Assembly: GCA_020851465.1 (NCBI GenBank)
Contig: JADZCR010000001.1
Span: forward strand, 434,001 to 498,000
Length of the DNA: 64,000 nucleotides
Source of the DNA: Phycisphaeraceae bacterium
GTDB taxonomy: Bacteria; Planctomycetota; Phycisphaerae; Phycisphaerales; Phycisphaeraceae
Direction of reading: 5' to 3'
The position numbers and the translations under genes were made by a program. The notes below the pieces were generated by a model. The model saw only the letters and a program-made list of their open reading frames with translations, did no database searches and was not told the origin of the DNA. Below are positions 8,225 to 19,341 of this stretch, in pieces (the first letter of the stretch is position 1; every line of letters starts with the position of its first letter).

Positions 8225-9712
8225 TTACGGCAAACTCGATACCCCCATGAGGTAGCGATCAATTTCACGAGCCGCCTGCCGTCCTTCGGCAATCGCCCAG
8301 ACGATCAAGCTGGCGCCGCGACGGGCATCACCAGCGACAAAAATACCGTCAACATTCGTCGCAAACTTACCGAACTCAGCGCGAATGTTGCTTTTGTTGT
8401 CTGTCGCCAGACCAAGCTTTTCCACCACTGTCGGCTCAGGGCCTGTGAATCCGATTGCCAGCAGCACCAGGTCGGCAGGCCAATCGTACTGGCTTCCCTC
8501 CACCTCGCGAGGGTTGGCGTAATCGCCATTACTCATACGTTCCCACTCGACCCTGACCGTGCGGACCGCTTTGACGTGTCCAGTTCCATCATCGACAAAC
8601 TCTTTGGTGACAAGGTTGTATTTGCGTGGGTCGTTACCAAAAAGCGCCGCACTTTCTTCGTGACCATAGTCCACCAGCAGCACCTCTGCCTCCTGAGGCC
8701 AGGGGTTATGCGGCTCACGCGTTTTGGGAGGCTGCGGCTTGCGCGCGAAATTGACCAGGCTCTTGCATCCGTGTCGTAATGCAGTGCCGATACAGTCCGT
8801 ACCCGTATCGCCCGCACCGATGACGATGACATGTTTTCCTTTTGCGCTGATGTATTGCCCGTTGCGCAGATCGCTGTCGAGCAGACTCTTGGTGTTTTTG
8901 TGAAGGAACTCCATTGCCAGATGGATTCCTGAAAGCTGTCGGCCTGGTATTCGCAGGTCCTGCCCTTTCAGCGCACCGACAGCAACGAGGATCGCGTCAT
9001 ACTCACGGCGAAGTTGCGCCGCATCGACATTAACTCCCACATGTGCATTGGTGCGAAATTCGACCCCCTCTGCCGCGAGCAGGTCCACACGGCGCTGGAC
9101 GTTTTTCTTATCGAGTTTCATGTTCGGCACGCCGTACATGAGCAAGCCGCCGAGACGATCATCGCGTTCGAAAACCGTCACGTGATGTCCGGCATAATTG
9201 AGCTGTGCCGCGGCTGCGAGACCTGCGGGACCGCTGCCAATCACAGCCACGCGCTTACCCGTGCGATGCGCGGGAGGACGAGGGACGATCCAGCCTTCGG
9301 CAAAGCCACGATCCACGATGGCGTTTTCGATACCCTTGATGGCAACCGGCGGGTCGGTGATTCCCAGTACGCAGGCTGATTCACAAGGTGCGGGGCAGAT
9401 GCGGCCGGTCCATTCGGGAAAATTATTGGTCTTGTGAAGTCGCTCCAGTGCTTCACGCCATCGACCGCGATAAACCAGGTCATTCCACTCTGGTATGAGA
9501 TTGTGCAGCGGACAACCTGTGGTCTTGCCGTCGGTATCCAGGCCGGTGTGACAGAAGGGCACGCCGCAATCCATGCAGCGAGAACCCTCCTGCTTGAGGT
9601 TTTTTTCAGGTCGCGGCGTATAGAGTTCAGCCCAATCACGCACGCGCTCCGTCGCCGGTCGGCGTACGGGTGCTTGCCGCGAGTGTTCCATGAATCCGGT
9701 CGGCTTGCCCAT
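8225..9712 (-). CDS. gltD: Glutamate synthase small subunit
   Basis: A 495-residue protein of normal GltD length. The N-terminus holds the cysteine-rich Fe-S region ([11 protein letters not shown], then further CP and C-x3-C motifs), followed by an FAD-binding [13 protein letters not shown] loop and an NADPH-binding [12 protein letters not shown] loop; the C-terminus has a [21 protein letters not shown] segment. GltD passes electrons from NADPH through flavin and Fe-S clusters to GltB, which makes glutamate from glutamine and 2-oxoglutarate. It follows gltB by 53 bp on the same strand, the usual operon order. Confidence 0.96.
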   Translation of the reverse strand: MGKPTGFMEHSRQAPVRRPATERVRDWAELYTPRPEKNLKQEGSRCMDCGVPFCHTGLDTDGKTTGCPLHNLIPEWNDLVYRGRWREALERLHKTNNFPEWTGRICPAPCESACVLGITDPPVAIKGIENAIVDRGFAEGWIVPRPPAHRTGKRVAVIGSGPAGLAAAAQLNYAGHHVTVFERDDRLGGLLMYGVPNMKLDKKNVQRRVDLLAAEGVEFRTNAHVGVNVDAAQLRREYDAILVAVGALKGQDLRIPGRQLSGIHLAMEFLHKNTKSLLDSDLRNGQYISAKGKHVIVIGAGDTGTDCIGTALRHGCKSLVNFARKPQPPKTREPHNPWPQEAEVLLVDYGHEESAALFGNDPRKYNLVTKEFVDDGTGHVKAVRTVRVEWERMSNGDYANPREVEGSQYDWPADLVLLAIGFTGPEPTVVEKLGLATDNKSNIRAEFGKFATNVDGIFVAGDARRGASLIVWAIAEGRQAAREIDRYLMGVSSLP

Positions 9713-9765
9713 GTTTGTCTTTCTTCAGCCACGAATAAGTAAAAATCGATTCGGAATCCTGCGGA

Positions 9766-12700
9766 TTAATTCTTCTCTCCAGCCGGTTCTTCCGTGATAA
9801 CCGGCAACTTGATTCCTCCCGGCAGATCGGTTGCCTCCCCGCCGCCAGCACTGGCGGAGTAGAGCGATTCTTCCTCAATTTCCGCCAGTGCCCGCTTGTA
9901 TTCGCTGGGCATGACCTTGTGAAATTGTTTGATCGCTGTTTCCCACGAGTTGAGCAGTTCACGGGCTATCGTGGATCCGGTCGCCTGTTCGTGAAGCTCA
10001 ATGATTTGTTTGAGTTCTGCGATATCGAGAGCATCGTCAAGCTTTTCGAGTTCGACCATTTCGGGATTACACCGTGCGGGGAATAGGCCCTCCGGGTCAT
10101 ACACATAAGCAATTCCACCGGACATACCCGCAGCGAAATTGCGACCCGTAGAACCGAGCACGACAGCTCGTCCATTGGTCATGTATTCGCAGCCGTGATC
10201 ACCGCAGCCCTCGACGACCGCTGTAGCGCCGCTGTTGCGCACACAGAAACGCTCGCCGACGATACCACGGATAAACGCTCGGCCGCCTGTTGCGCCATAG
10301 AGCACAACATTGCCCGCGACGATGTTGGCCTGGGCGACAAAGCCCGCGTCCAAGGCTGCTTTGTGTGGATAGACGATGATGTGACCGCCGCTGAGTCCTT
10401 TGCCGACGTAATCGTTCGCATCGCCTTCGAGTTCCAATGTAACACCACTCGCGAGCCACGCTCCGAAGCTCTGCCCCGCACTGCCTGTGAACTTGATACG
10501 AATGGTGTCCTCTGGAAGACCTTCGTCAGCATAGCGCTTGGCAATTTCGTGACTGAGCATCGTGCCCACGGTTCGGTTCGTATTGCTGATGGGCAGATCA
10601 ATTCTGACCTTCTGCTGACGTTCCAGTGCGGGGGTGGCACGGACGATGAGCTGATTGTCCAGTGCATGCTGGAGGCCGTGATCCTGCGCAATGCTGCGAG
10701 TAACTTTGACCTCCTGATGCGGTCGTCGTGCGGGAGTGAGAATAGATGTGAGATCCAGTCCTTGCGTCTTCCAATGCCGGATCGCATGGTCCACTTCGAG
10801 CAGGTCGCTTCTGCCAACCATGTCCTCAAACTTTCGGAAGCCCAGCGCTGCCATGTGAGTGCGAACCTCTTCGGCGAGCAGGAAGAAGAAGTTGATCACG
10901 TGTTCAGGTTTTCCGGCAAACTTGGCTCGTAGTTGCGGATCCTGGGTCGCAATCCCAACCGGGCAGGTATTGAGATGACAGACCCGCATCATGATGCAGC
11001 CGAGCGTAATCAGCGGCGCGGTGGAAAAGCCAAACTCTTCCGCCCCCAGCAACGCGCCGATGACAACATCGCGTCCTGTCTTGAGTTGACCGTCCACCTG
11101 AAGAACCACTCGCGAGCGCAGGTTATTGAGCACGAGGGTCTGGTGTGCTTCAGCCAGACCGATTTCCCACGGCCCGCCTGCGTGCTTCAGGCTCGTCAGC
11201 GGTGAAGCCCCCGTTCCGCCGTCGTGGCCGGAAATCAGGATGAGATCGCTATGTGCTTTGGCGACGCCTGCCGCAACGGTTCCAACACCGGTTTCCGCAA
11301 CAAGCTTCACGCTGATCCGCGCGGATGGATTGGCGTTCTTCAGGTCATAAATGAGTTGCGCCAAATCTTCGATGGAATAAATATCGTGATGCGGTGGAGG
11401 ACTGATGAGCGTCACTCCGGGTGTCGAATGGCGCAACCCCGCGATGTAGCGGTCCACCTTGTGGCCGGGTAACTGGCCGCCCTCGCCCGGCTTGGCTCCT
11501 TGAGCAATTTTGATCTGGAGTTCGTCAGCCTGCGTGAGGTAGTTGATAGTCACGCCGAATCGAGCGGAGGCGACCTGCTTGATCGCACTGCGGCGAGAAT
11601 CACCATTAACGTCGGGTACATAACGGCGCGAATCTTCGCCACCTTCTCCGGTGTTGCTTTTACCGCCGATACGATTCATCGCGATCGCAAGTGTCTCGTG
11701 GGTTTCGGGTGAAATGGACCCCAGACTCATTGCGCCGGTGCAAAACCGTTTGACGATTTCCCGTGCCGGTTCGACTTCTTCGATCGGAACCGAGGGCAGA
11801 GTGTGATTAAAGGCAAAAAGCCCGCGCAGCGTGCAGGCACGGGTTGCTTTTTCATCAACCACCTTGGAATACGTCGCGAAGCCTTCGCGCGTGTTCGACT
11901 TCACCGCGGCTTGAAGATACGCAATGGTCTGTGGGTCGAGCATGTGGCTCTCGCCGTCACTGCGCCATTGGTACTGCCCGCCACTGGGGAGCACGGATTC
12001 CGCGTGCATTTCGCGGCGATGGGGGTAGCCGATTTCGTGACGACGTACGGCTTCGCGGGCAATTGCCTCAAAGCCGATTCCCTCGACTCGCGAAGCGGTA
12101 GCGTTAAAACAGCGGTCAATGACTTCAACATTCAACCCCACCGCTTCAAATATCTGTGCTCCCTTGTAGCTCTGGATCGTTGAAATACCCATCTTGCTCA
12201 TGATTTTGAGCATGGCCTTGTTCATGGCCTTGATGTAGTTGGCGGTGATCTTTTCGTCGGTGAACTTCTTCTGGCTAATGATGCCTTCGCGCGTGAGATT
12301 CCACGCTGCCTCAAAAGCCAGATAGGGGTTGATCGCGTCCGCACCATAACCCACGAGCAGACAGTGATGATGGGCCTCGCGTGCCTCGCCGGTCTCGACA
12401 ACGATACCGATACGGGTACGGGTGCCTTCACTTACAAGGTGGTGATGCACCGCGCCGGTCGCTAACAGGACGGGGATGGCAACTCGGTTCCGACCCATCG
12501 CGCGATCTGTCAGCAATACGAGCTTGTAGCCGTCGTCGATCGCCTGCGTGGCCTCACGAGAAATGCGCTCCAGAGCATTGACCATGGCGTCGGCAGGAGA
12601 ACCGTCAGCATGTCGGTCAAAGGTGATGTCAATCGTCTTGGTCCGCCATTCCAGTGAGGCAATATCACGGATTTGCGCAAGCTGCGAATTAGTCAGAATC

Positions 12701-14550
12701 GGCTGCGGGAGGTACAAACGAGCCGCGTGCCGAGGTGTCGTGTTCAGCAGATTGAGCTCCGGCCCAATATACGCTTCAAGGCTCATCACCAATTCTTCCC
12801 GCGTCGAATCAATCGGCGGGTTGGTCACCTGAGCGAACATCTGCTTGAAATAGTCAAAGAGCATGCGCGGCTGATCACTCAGTACCGCAAGAGCAGCATC
12901 GTTACCCATTGACCCTACAGCTTCCTGACCATCGGTCGCAATGGGTACGAGCAGCTTGTGAATGTCTTCGTGAGTGAAACCGTGACATTGCATTCGTGTC
13001 ATCAAAGTTTCACGATCAAGTCCGGCTACTCGGCGGCCCCTGGGCAGATCATCAAGCCGTACACGCTGTTCATCGAGCCACGACTGATATGGATGCTCCG
13101 CGGCGAGATGGTCCTTCAGTTCACGATTGTCAATGATCCGTCCCTGCTCGAAATCAACGAGAAACATCCGACCCGGTCGGAGCTTGCCCTTTATCAGCAC
13201 ATTTCGAGGATCAATGGAAAGGACGCCGACCTCACTGGCCATGATTACATAATCATCGCGAGTGACGTAGTACCGGCTAGGGCGCAAACCGTTGCGGTCG
13301 AGCACGGCGCCGATGTAGCGACCATCGGTAAACGCGATGGACGCCGGGCCGTCCCACGGCTCCATCAGACAGGAGTGATATTCAAAAAAGGCGCGATGCT
13401 TCGGATCAATAAGGTGATCCTTTTGCCATGCCTCTGGAACCATCATGTTGACAACGTGAGGCAGTGCTCGGCCGGCATGGAGCAACATCTCCAGCGTGTT
13501 ATCAAACGTGCCGGAGTCCGACGTATCTGGCTCGCAAATCGGATAACACTTCGTAATGTCCTGACCAAACAGCGGGCTTTCCAGGAGGGATTCGCGCGCG
13601 TGCATCCAGTTGATGTTGCCGCGCAGCGTATTGATTTCACCGTTATGGGCCATGAACCGCATCGGTTGGGCACGATCCCACGAAGGAAACGTATTCGTAC
13701 TGAAGCGAGAATGAATCAGCGCGAGGTGGCTGACGAAATCTTCTTCCGCCAGGTCAGGGAAATAGGGGCGGAGTTGTAGCGAGGTGAGTTGTCCTTTGTA
13801 GATGATCACCTTCGTCGAAAGGCTGACGATGTAAAAAAGGTCGGCCTGCTCCAGCGCGCTGTTTCGCAACTCAAAAGTTGCACGCTTGCGAATGATGTAG
13901 AGTTGCCGTTCGAGCGCGTCGGCGGACGTGGAACCGACGCTTGCCGGCGGAGTGTTTGTTTTGGGTGAAATGGAATTCGTTTCGCCGGCACCGATAAAGA
14001 GCATCTCCATCACCGGCTCGGTTGCACGGGCACTTAGACCGACGTCTGCCGCATCAGTCGCCTGCGGCACTTTTCGCCATCCAAGTAATTTCTGGCCTTG
14101 ATCGGCAACGATTTTTGCAATCGTCACTTTGCAATAGTCTCGCTGTCGCGGATCCTGCGGCAGAAACACAATGCCAGCACCGAATGTCCCCGGCGTCGGC
14201 AGCGAGATCTTCGCATCGCGCATAGCCACTCGGGTGAGAAACGCATGAGGCAGGGCGGTCAGAATACCCGCGCCATCGCCTGTGTTGGTTTCGCAGCCAC
14301 ACGCGCCGCGATGGTCCATGTTTTCGAGCATCTTCAGAGCATCACTGACGATGCCGTGACTTTTCTTGCCTTTGATGTGCGCGATAAAGCCAACGCCGCA
14401 GGAGTCCTTCTCATTCACGGGATCGTACAGCCCTTGCTTGACCGGCCTGCCATGCTTGAATTGAGCCGGCGCAGCCATCGGAAGCGAGGGACGAGACTTC
14501 TCCGTCATCTTTACAGACTTAACACGCAACATAGAGTGATTCATCCTCAT
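9766..14550 (-). CDS. gltB: Glutamate synthase large subunit
   Basis: A 1594-residue protein, slightly longer than usual because of an extended N-terminus. The class II glutamine amidotransferase nucleophile is Cys51 ([16 protein letters not shown]), so about 50 residues would be removed as a propeptide. The central FMN/2-oxoglutarate domain contains [12 protein letters not shown] and [13 protein letters not shown]. The 3Fe-4S cysteines are in [20 protein letters not shown]. The C-terminus has the GxxGG beta-helix repeats. The start ATG shares four bases (ATGA) with the stop of the LysR gene, implying translational coupling; an inner Met (residue 15) is an alternative start. Together with gltD it forms NADPH-dependent GOGAT, the ammonia-assimilation enzyme. 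Confidence 0.96.
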   Translation of the reverse strand: MRMNHSMLRVKSVKMTEKSRPSLPMAAPAQFKHGRPVKQGLYDPVNEKDSCGVGFIAHIKGKKSHGIVSDALKMLENMDHRGACGCETNTGDGAGILTALPHAFLTRVAMRDAKISLPTPGTFGAGIVFLPQDPRQRDYCKVTIAKIVADQGQKLLGWRKVPQATDAADVGLSARATEPVMEMLFIGAGETNSISPKTNTPPASVGSTSADALERQLYIIRKRATFELRNSALEQADLFYIVSLSTKVIIYKGQLTSLQLRPYFPDLAEEDFVSHLALIHSRFSTNTFPSWDRAQPMRFMAHNGEINTLRGNINWMHARESLLESPLFGQDITKCYPICEPDTSDSGTFDNTLEMLLHAGRALPHVVNMMVPEAWQKDHLIDPKHRAFFEYHSCLMEPWDGPASIAFTDGRYIGAVLDRNGLRPSRYYVTRDDYVIMASEVGVLSIDPRNVLIKGKLRPGRMFLVDFEQGRIIDNRELKDHLAAEHPYQSWLDEQRVRLDDLPRGRRVAGLDRETLMTRMQCHGFTHEDIHKLLVPIATDGQEAVGSMGNDAALAVLSDQPRMLFDYFKQMFAQVTNPPIDSTREELVMSLEAYIGPELNLLNTTPRHAARLYLPQPILTNSQLAQIRDIASLEWRTKTIDITFDRHADGSPADAMVNALERISREATQAIDDGYKLVLLTDRAMGRNRVAIPVLLATGAVHHHLVSEGTRTRIGIVVETGEAREAHHHCLLVGYGADAINPYLAFEAAWNLTREGIISQKKFTDEKITANYIKAMNKAMLKIMSKMGISTIQSYKGAQIFEAVGLNVEVIDRCFNATASRVEGIGFEAIAREAVRRHEIGYPHRREMHAESVLPSGGQYQWRSDGESHMLDPQTIAYLQAAVKSNTREGFATYSKVVDEKATRACTLRGLFAFNHTLPSVPIEEVEPAREIVKRFCTGAMSLGSISPETHETLAIAMNRIGGKSNTGEGGEDSRRYVPDVNGDSRRSAIKQVASARFGVTINYLTQADELQIKIAQGAKPGEGGQLPGHKVDRYIAGLRHSTPGVTLISPPPHHDIYSIEDLAQLIYDLKNANPSARISVKLVAETGVGTVAAGVAKAHSDLILISGHDGGTGASPLTSLKHAGGPWEIGLAEAHQTLVLNNLRSRVVLQVDGQLKTGRDVVIGALLGAEEFGFSTAPLITLGCIMMRVCHLNTCPVGIATQDPQLRAKFAGKPEHVINFFFLLAEEVRTHMAALGFRKFEDMVGRSDLLEVDHAIRHWKTQGLDLTSILTPARRPHQEVKVTRSIAQDHGLQHALDNQLIVRATPALERQQKVRIDLPISNTNRTVGTMLSHEIAKRYADEGLPEDTIRIKFTGSAGQSFGAWLASGVTLELEGDANDYVGKGLSGGHIIVYPHKAALDAGFVAQANIVAGNVVLYGATGGRAFIRGIVGERFCVRNSGATAVVEGCGDHGCEYMTNGRAVVLGSTGRNFAAGMSGGIAYVYDPEGLFPARCNPEMVELEKLDDALDIAELKQIIELHEQATGSTIARELLNSWETAIKQFHKVMPSEYKRALAEIEEESLYSASAGGGEATDLPGGIKLPVITEEPAGEKN

Positions 14551-15524
14551 GACCGCGCACCAGCCATCGCTGTGTTGCGCGACGTCGTCCGCTCGATGCC
14601 CGCGAGCAGATCTACACTGGGGCCGGCGTGTTCGAGCAGATAATCAATGAACGCCTGTACCGCGGGGGCGAAACCGCTGGCGGGTCGAGCTCCGCCGGTT
14701 ACGCTCTTTCTCCTGCGGTGAATAATCCCGATCGGCCGCGCCAGTGCGGGTTCGAGATCGACTACCGACAGCGTTCCAGCCTGCACTTCTCGTGAAACAG
14801 TTCTTCGCGGCAGAATGGCAAACTGATTGGTAACGGCAACGGCTGCTTTGATCGTGTCGATGTTGTCGAATTCACTGGTGATTTCCGGGGTTGCTTCGTG
14901 ATCGCGCAAATACTTGCGGATCCGCCTGCCAACCGGCAGCCCCGACTCAAAGGCCGCCATTTCCAATCCATCAAGATCGCCCGCTTTCACTTTTCGTCGG
15001 CCTGCCAGCGGATGACCGGGTGCGCAAACGACCACCATCGGTTCATCACGAAGCGGGATCACGCTGACGTCCCGCCACGTCCGTGGGAACGACACGATTC
15101 CGAAGTCGCACAGTTCCTGTCGAACTCCCTGGTAAACCTCTTCCGGCTGTTTGTAATGGACCGTAATGCTGACGTCGGGATAGAGCGTTTCAAAAGATTC
15201 CTGGAGCGTGTTGAGCAGGTCGATCCCCGCGGAATAGATGGCATCCACATGTACCGACCCTTCCAAGTGGGGTCGAATCTGCGAGAGACGGCGTTCGAGC
15301 TGGTCATACCGATCTACAATTTCCCGAACTTCGTGCAAAAAAATCTCACCCGCAGGCGTGAGAGCAAGCGGTCGAATCGATCGGTCTATGAGGGTCACGC
15401 GCAGCTTGCGCTCCAACTGCCCGATCCGCTGACTGGCGGCGGATTGAGTAATCCCGTTTTCAGCCGCGGCGCGGCTGAACGACTGGTGTCGGGCAATATC
15501 ACAAAAAAGCCGTAGTGTCTGCAT
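14547..15524 (-). CDS. LysR-family transcriptional regulator, likely controlling gltBD
   Basis: A 325-residue LysR regulator. The N-terminal winged helix-turn-helix occupies about residues 1-60 ([23 protein letters not shown]) and a periplasmic-binding-like effector domain lies at about 88-300. It is co-directional with gltB and overlaps it by 4 bp. This differs from the divergent gltC/gltAB arrangement of Bacillus but gives the same association of a LysR activator with glutamate synthase. The sequence also resembles CbbR/CysB-type members, so the effector is unknown. A perfect inverted repeat at 15543-15565 inside the AT-rich promoter region is a likely binding site, which would couple autoregulation to gltBD expression. 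The ATG has no visible Shine-Dalgarno. Confidence 0.9.
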   Translation of the reverse strand: MQTLRLFCDIARHQSFSRAAAENGITQSAASQRIGQLERKLRVTLIDRSIRPLALTPAGEIFLHEVREIVDRYDQLERRLSQIRPHLEGSVHVDAIYSAGIDLLNTLQESFETLYPDVSITVHYKQPEEVYQGVRQELCDFGIVSFPRTWRDVSVIPLRDEPMVVVCAPGHPLAGRRKVKAGDLDGLEMAAFESGLPVGRRIRKYLRDHEATPEITSEFDNIDTIKAAVAVTNQFAILPRRTVSREVQAGTLSVVDLEPALARPIGIIHRRRKSVTGGARPASGFAPAVQAFIDYLLEHAGPSVDLLAGIERTTSRNTAMAGARS

Positions 15525-15535
15525 GACGAGGGTAG

Positions 15536-15561
15536 ATTATCATTAGTTGGTTTTATGTCAA
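15536..15561 (-). promoter_or_regulatory. Candidate sigma-70-type promoter of the lysR-gltB-gltD operon
   Basis: On the minus strand a perfect TTGACA (15561-15556) is followed after 14 bases by GATAAT (15541-15536), or after 16 bases by TAATCT. Neither spacing is ideal, but the region is strikingly AT-rich and directly precedes the LysR ATG at 15524. Initiation from here would leave almost no 5' leader, consistent with the missing Shine-Dalgarno. Confidence 0.45.
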
Positions 15562-15565
15562 CTAA
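15543..15565. promoter_or_regulatory. Inverted repeat, candidate LysR operator
   Basis: TTAGTTG (15543-15549) and CAACTAA (15559-15565) form a perfect 7-bp dyad with a 9-base centre. The length and spacing fit the T-N11-A type sites of LysR regulators. The dyad overlaps the putative -35 of the operon, and a further AACTAA half-site lies at 15581-15586. Binding by the adjacent LysR protein is inferred. Confidence 0.5.
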
Positions 15566-15718
15566 ACAATAAATAAAAATAACTAATACTACGTGGCCGT
15601 CGCGAGGCTAGGCGTGTGCGCTGCGGTTTGATGGGGGTGGAAACTCTGTGGAAATCGCGTGGAGATAACGGCTGAGCTATTGATAGGGAATTTGGCAGTT
15701 TTTACGCGCAGTGATAAG

Positions 15719-16279
15719 TCAGGGTTCGCGTTGAAAGTGTGGTTCGGGGTCTGTATGAGCGTTGGCTGCGGCTGGGCAGGGTGTGACAGGGTATTTTGTC
15801 GCGATCCAGCGGCCGATTGTGCTGCCGCATGCCAGATGGTGGGCGAAATGCGTATGCAGACATTTGACTGTTGCGTGATTCATGATGCCCCCGATACCGC
15901 GGCTGCGCATTTTTTCCGCCAGCGACTCTCTCTCAACATAGTTGCGCTCTTCGGGTGAAAGAGCTGCCCAGCGTCGCGCAATGTAATCGTTGTGGTCGTT
16001 TGAAATGGCTGCGAGGAAGGTTGCGTTGCCCGCTATTTCGGCTTCGAGTTGTTTGATAACGCCTCCACGCTCAAGATTGGCGAGTGTTCGGCAGAGCTGT
16101 GGGCAGACAAGCCAGTAAAGCGTAGGAAAGGGTACGAATCGACCACGCTGGCGTTGTAAGGGTGAGCAGGTAATCACCGCTGCATGACCAGCTGGACAAC
16201 GTGCAGCAATTTCAAGCACACCGCGTAACGGGCGACCTTTTCGAGAAACAAGGCGGCGAATTTCTTGTGCCTCTGCCAT
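15719..16279 (-). CDS. DUF501 domain-containing protein
   Basis: About 186 residues from the ATG at 16279; the frame extends 14 codons further to 16321. Family signatures are an N-terminal RCPAGHAAVI segment, the FPTLYWLVCP motif, an E-rich middle helix, and GIGGI followed by VKCLHTHFAHHLA near the C-terminus, with a conserved Cys-x-His-x-His arrangement. DUF501 proteins have no assigned reaction; the conserved Cys/His set suggests metal binding (inference). It lies between the glutamate synthase operon and a plus-strand lactonase-like gene, with no clear functional tie to either. Confidence 0.8.
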   Translation of the reverse strand: MAEAQEIRRLVSRKGRPLRGVLEIAARCPAGHAAVITCSPLQRQRGRFVPFPTLYWLVCPQLCRTLANLERGGVIKQLEAEIAGNATFLAAISNDHNDYIARRWAALSPEERNYVERESLAEKMRSRGIGGIMNHATVKCLHTHFAHHLACGSTIGRWIATKYPVTPCPAAANAHTDPEPHFQREP

Positions 16280-16392
16280 GCAGCCGATTCTACGACAGCT
16301 GGACGGAATACTGCATGACAAGGCAGTAGGTTTTTATCAGCACCAATGAGTTTCTGGATGACACCCTGTTTCGTAGCCCGTATCTTTGAGGC

Positions 16393-17490
16393 ATGAGCCT
16401 AATCCTTTTCATCGCGGCCGCAGTTGGCCTTCTGGTATTGCTTGCCGTTTCGGGCAGTGATTGGCACCAAAAGGTTGGCGGTCAAGTCATCTACGTGTCG
16501 CTTGGCGATGAGAATCACCTGGTGGTCTTTGATTTCAATGACAGAACTGGCGAAATAGCGCTGCGATCTCGCGTGGAGTTGGATGGTGCCCCTGGACCCA
16601 TGGCCGCCGATTTACGAAAAAAAGTCCTATATGTCGGCCTGCGTGAAAAGCGAGGTGTCCAAGCGTTGCACCTTAACCGCGAGGGTTCCACTACGTTGTT
16701 GGCTACTACGCCGATGGGCGTCAATCCGGTTTATTTGAAGCTCGACTCTGCCGGCAGATTTCTGATCGCGGCTGATTATGGCAGTGGTGAAGTTGTCTCG
16801 TTCCCCATTCTGGAGAGCGGGGTCGTTTCCGAATCCGAAACACAACGTTTTGTCGCAGGGAAGAATCCTCATTCGTTCTATTTCGACCCTGCTGGCAGGT
16901 ATGCGTTCGTGCCCGTGCTGGGTGACGACGCGATCATGCAGTATCACTACAACGCAAACACTGGAACACTCAGTCCGAATGAACCAGTAAAAGTCACTGC
17001 AAACAAAGGCGATGGACCACGACATCTCGCATGGCATCCCAATGGCAGTGTGGTTCTTTGTGCGGATGAAGTTTCATGCACACTTACGAGCTATCGCTTC
17101 GATTCCTCACGAGGCACTCTGACGAGACTTGATCGTGTGTCCTCTCTTCCGGCTGGTTACTCAGGCAGAAATCTCTCGACAGCCGACGTTCATATCACGA
17201 GAGATGGACGATTTGCCTACATCTCCAATCGCGGACACGATTCGCTTGCGGGCTTTGCGATCAACGAAAGTACTGGCCGTCTGCTGCCTATTGGGCATAC
17301 CGCGACCGAGGCGACTCCGCGTGCCTTTTCGTTTGATGCGACGGGAGAATTTGTCATTTCTGCAGGGCAGTCCTCGGGCAAGCTTGCGGTTTATCGCTTG
17401 AACACGAGTGATGGAACTCTCCAGCGGGTGCAAACTGTCGAAGCGGGAAAAGGGCCAGTATGGGTGGAGGCTGTGCCGAGGTTGTCGTGA
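16393..17490 (+). CDS. Lactonase-family seven-bladed beta-propeller, membrane-anchored (6-phosphogluconolactonase-like)
   Basis: A 365-residue protein. Residues about 3-20 form a hydrophobic N-terminal helix that would anchor or export it. The remainder consists of propeller repeats with family motifs such as NPHSFYFDPAGRYAFV, GDGPRHLAWHPNG, VHITRDGRFAYISNRGHDS and the C-terminal GKGPVWVEAV. The fold is shared by the YbhE-type 6-phosphogluconolactonases and many periplasmic proteins of unknown substrate. The exported location argues against a pentose-phosphate role, since that substrate is cytoplasmic. No operon partner is evident. Confidence 0.8.
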   Translation: MSLILFIAAAVGLLVLLAVSGSDWHQKVGGQVIYVSLGDENHLVVFDFNDRTGEIALRSRVELDGAPGPMAADLRKKVLYVGLREKRGVQALHLNREGSTTLLATTPMGVNPVYLKLDSAGRFLIAADYGSGEVVSFPILESGVVSESETQRFVAGKNPHSFYFDPAGRYAFVPVLGDDAIMQYHYNANTGTLSPNEPVKVTANKGDGPRHLAWHPNGSVVLCADEVSCTLTSYRFDSSRGTLTRLDRVSSLPAGYSGRNLSTADVHITRDGRFAYISNRGHDSLAGFAINESTGRLLPIGHTATEATPRAFSFDATGEFVISAGQSSGKLAVYRLNTSDGTLQRVQTVEAGKGPVWVEAVPRLS

Positions 17491-17743
17491 AGGGATGTTG
17501 TCACGCTTTGAACAGTCAACTCCTGGAGAGCTTGTATTCATCGCCGTGAATGACTGTAAGTTCGGGTGACGGAGGAGGCTGCACAATAGGCGGGTTTGTG
17601 GAGGCGGCAGGACACCCCGCTGCCTTTACGGCATTCAGCAGTGTATTTATGCCGATATTCTGACGCCGAACAGTGGCCGCGTATTTGCGTACTAAAGGGC
17701 ACGTAAGGCGATTATGCTGCCCAAACCGGAGTGAGACTTCGAG

Positions 17744-18580
17744 ATGACCAAGACCTACAACAACCTCAAAACCACGATGTTGCTGGCTGGGCTTTTTGCG
17801 CTGGTTCTGGCCCTTGGGTCGATCTGGGGCCGGCAGGGTTTGATTATCGCGTTCATCGTTGGTGGAGCAATGAACGTGCTGGCTTACTTTTTCAGTGACA
17901 AGCTCTCACTGACCATGATGCAGGCACAGCAGGTTGATGAGAAATCAGCACCAGATCTGGTTGAGATGGTCCGCCGCCTTTCGACAAATGCCGGCTTACC
18001 CATGCCCAGGGTTTATATATGCCCGCAAGACGCGCCCAATGCTTTCGCGACCGGGCGTAATCCGAAGAACGCTGCGGTGGCGGTCACACGCGGTGCGCTG
18101 CAACTGCTCAGTTACGATGAGCTCGAAGGGGTGATGGCCCACGAACTGGCGCACGTGAAGAACCGTGACACGCTGATCAGTTGCGTCGCAGCTACGATCG
18201 CTGGCGCACTGACCTTCTTGTCTCACATGGCATTTTTCATGGGCGGGCGAAATCGAGACGGAGGCGGACATCCCATAGTCGCCATTCTGGCGATCATCTT
18301 TGCTCCAATCGCTGCAGCACTCATTCAGATGGCAATCAGCCGCAGTCGGGAATACGTCGCTGATGCGGAGGGTGCCCGGATCGCAGGGACGCCTCACGGC
18401 TTGATGAATGCGCTACGAAAGCTCGATGCGACCGCCAGACGGATCCCGCTTGATGGCCAGATGCCGGCTCAAAATCACCTGTTCATCGTCCAGCCGCTTT
18501 CAGGCGAAGGCTTTGCGTCACTGTTTTCGACCCACCCGCCAATGGGCAAGCGCATCGAAAAACTCGCAGAGCTGGCCTGA
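17744..18580 (+). CDS. htpX: Membrane zinc protease HtpX (M48 family)
   Basis: A 278-residue protein of typical HtpX length. Two N-terminal membrane helices (about 12-50) precede the catalytic site His133-Glu134-x2-His137 (MAHELAHVKNRD). Two more hydrophobic segments (about 145-165 and 178-198) follow, then the third zinc ligand Glu203 in SREYVADAEGA. The C-terminal FSTHPPMGKRIEKL motif is characteristic. HtpX degrades damaged or misfolded membrane proteins and is usually induced by envelope or heat stress. It appears to be a single-gene unit. Confidence 0.94.
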   Translation: MTKTYNNLKTTMLLAGLFALVLALGSIWGRQGLIIAFIVGGAMNVLAYFFSDKLSLTMMQAQQVDEKSAPDLVEMVRRLSTNAGLPMPRVYICPQDAPNAFATGRNPKNAAVAVTRGALQLLSYDELEGVMAHELAHVKNRDTLISCVAATIAGALTFLSHMAFFMGGRNRDGGGHPIVAILAIIFAPIAAALIQMAISRSREYVADAEGARIAGTPHGLMNALRKLDATARRIPLDGQMPAQNHLFIVQPLSGEGFASLFSTHPPMGKRIEKLAELA

Positions 18581-18605
18581 TCAGCGGGTTGGCTTGCTTC
18601 ACATA

Positions 18606-18962
18606 TCAATGATGAGCTTTGATTGCCTTGGCGGGATCAGCGTTGAATTCATCAGTGCAACTGGGGCAGCATAAAACGTAGGTTTGCCCGTTGTACGTTA
18701 CCCGTGCCAAGTCAGGGTCGGAAGGGTCCGTCGGATCGCCGCTTACCGGGCAGGATTTGTTGGTCGGAGGAGCAGCGGCAGCTTGTATTGTCGGCGCAGC
18801 TGCGGGGATAGCAGGCGGAACGGTTGGTGCTGCAGTCGTTGTCGACTCCGCAGGTTTTGGCGGAGACGGTTCTTCACAGCCGGTCAGTAAACCAAGTCCC
18901 ACAGCAAACATAGCGGCGACGATGGTTTGGATGTGCATTGACTTTTTGATGGTATTTTTCAT
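18606..18962 (-). CDS. Lipoprotein with a YHS/TRASH-like metal-binding domain
   Basis: A 118-residue protein. The N-terminal lipoprotein signal ends in LLTGC (Cys29). An Ala/Pro/Thr-rich linker follows, then a ~45-residue C-terminal module with a CPVSGDP start, a YNGQTYVLCCPSC core and a trailing Asp-Pro-Ala-Lys helix. The pattern matches the YHS/TRASH-like treble clef found in copper and heavy-metal proteins, so a periplasmic metal-binding role is plausible but inferred. It is convergent with htpX. Confidence 0.72.
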   Translation of the reverse strand: MKNTIKKSMHIQTIVAAMFAVGLGLLTGCEEPSPPKPAESTTTAAPTVPPAIPAAAPTIQAAAAPPTNKSCPVSGDPTDPSDPDLARVTYNGQTYVLCCPSCTDEFNADPAKAIKAHH

Positions 18963-19341
18963 GTTTTGAAGCCTTGTGGTTGAATGAGTGACAAGCTTAC
19001 AAACCAGATATTTTATATTCCAGTGAACGATTTTCGCATGAACGACCGATAAGAGTTTATGACGGATTGAGTCGCGAAGAAAGCTACCACCACGGAGGGT
19101 GGGCGAATCACATAAATTCGTTTCAGTTTTACCGGACGCATAAATTGTGTAGCCGCCACAAGTTTTGCTGTCTAGTATATTTACGCTGTTGACGAGGATG
19201 AACAGATTCCTTCAAGAGCGACTTCACGAAAGGGCGATATCACTAGTGTTAATGAGGGATGGATACGAACGAATCGTCTGTGGAGCTTGGCCCGGTAATA
19301 CGATGGCCAGGTAGCCCACGCATAGGACAGAGGAGTTTTAT
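18963..19341. other. 379-bp intergenic region between divergent lipoprotein and FlgM-like genes
   Basis: No reading frame of interest. The octamer CATAAATT occurs twice about 30 bp apart, near 19111 and 19140. A weak CCACC/GGTGG stem sits near 19090. A strong AGAGGAG ribosome site precedes the FlgM-like ATG. I could not identify a convincing sigma-28 or sigma-54 promoter. Confidence 0.5.

Noticed and set aside
19285-19312. Possible sigma-54 promoter before the FlgM-like gene
   Set aside because: A TGG appears but the GC at the -12 element and the correct spacing are missing.
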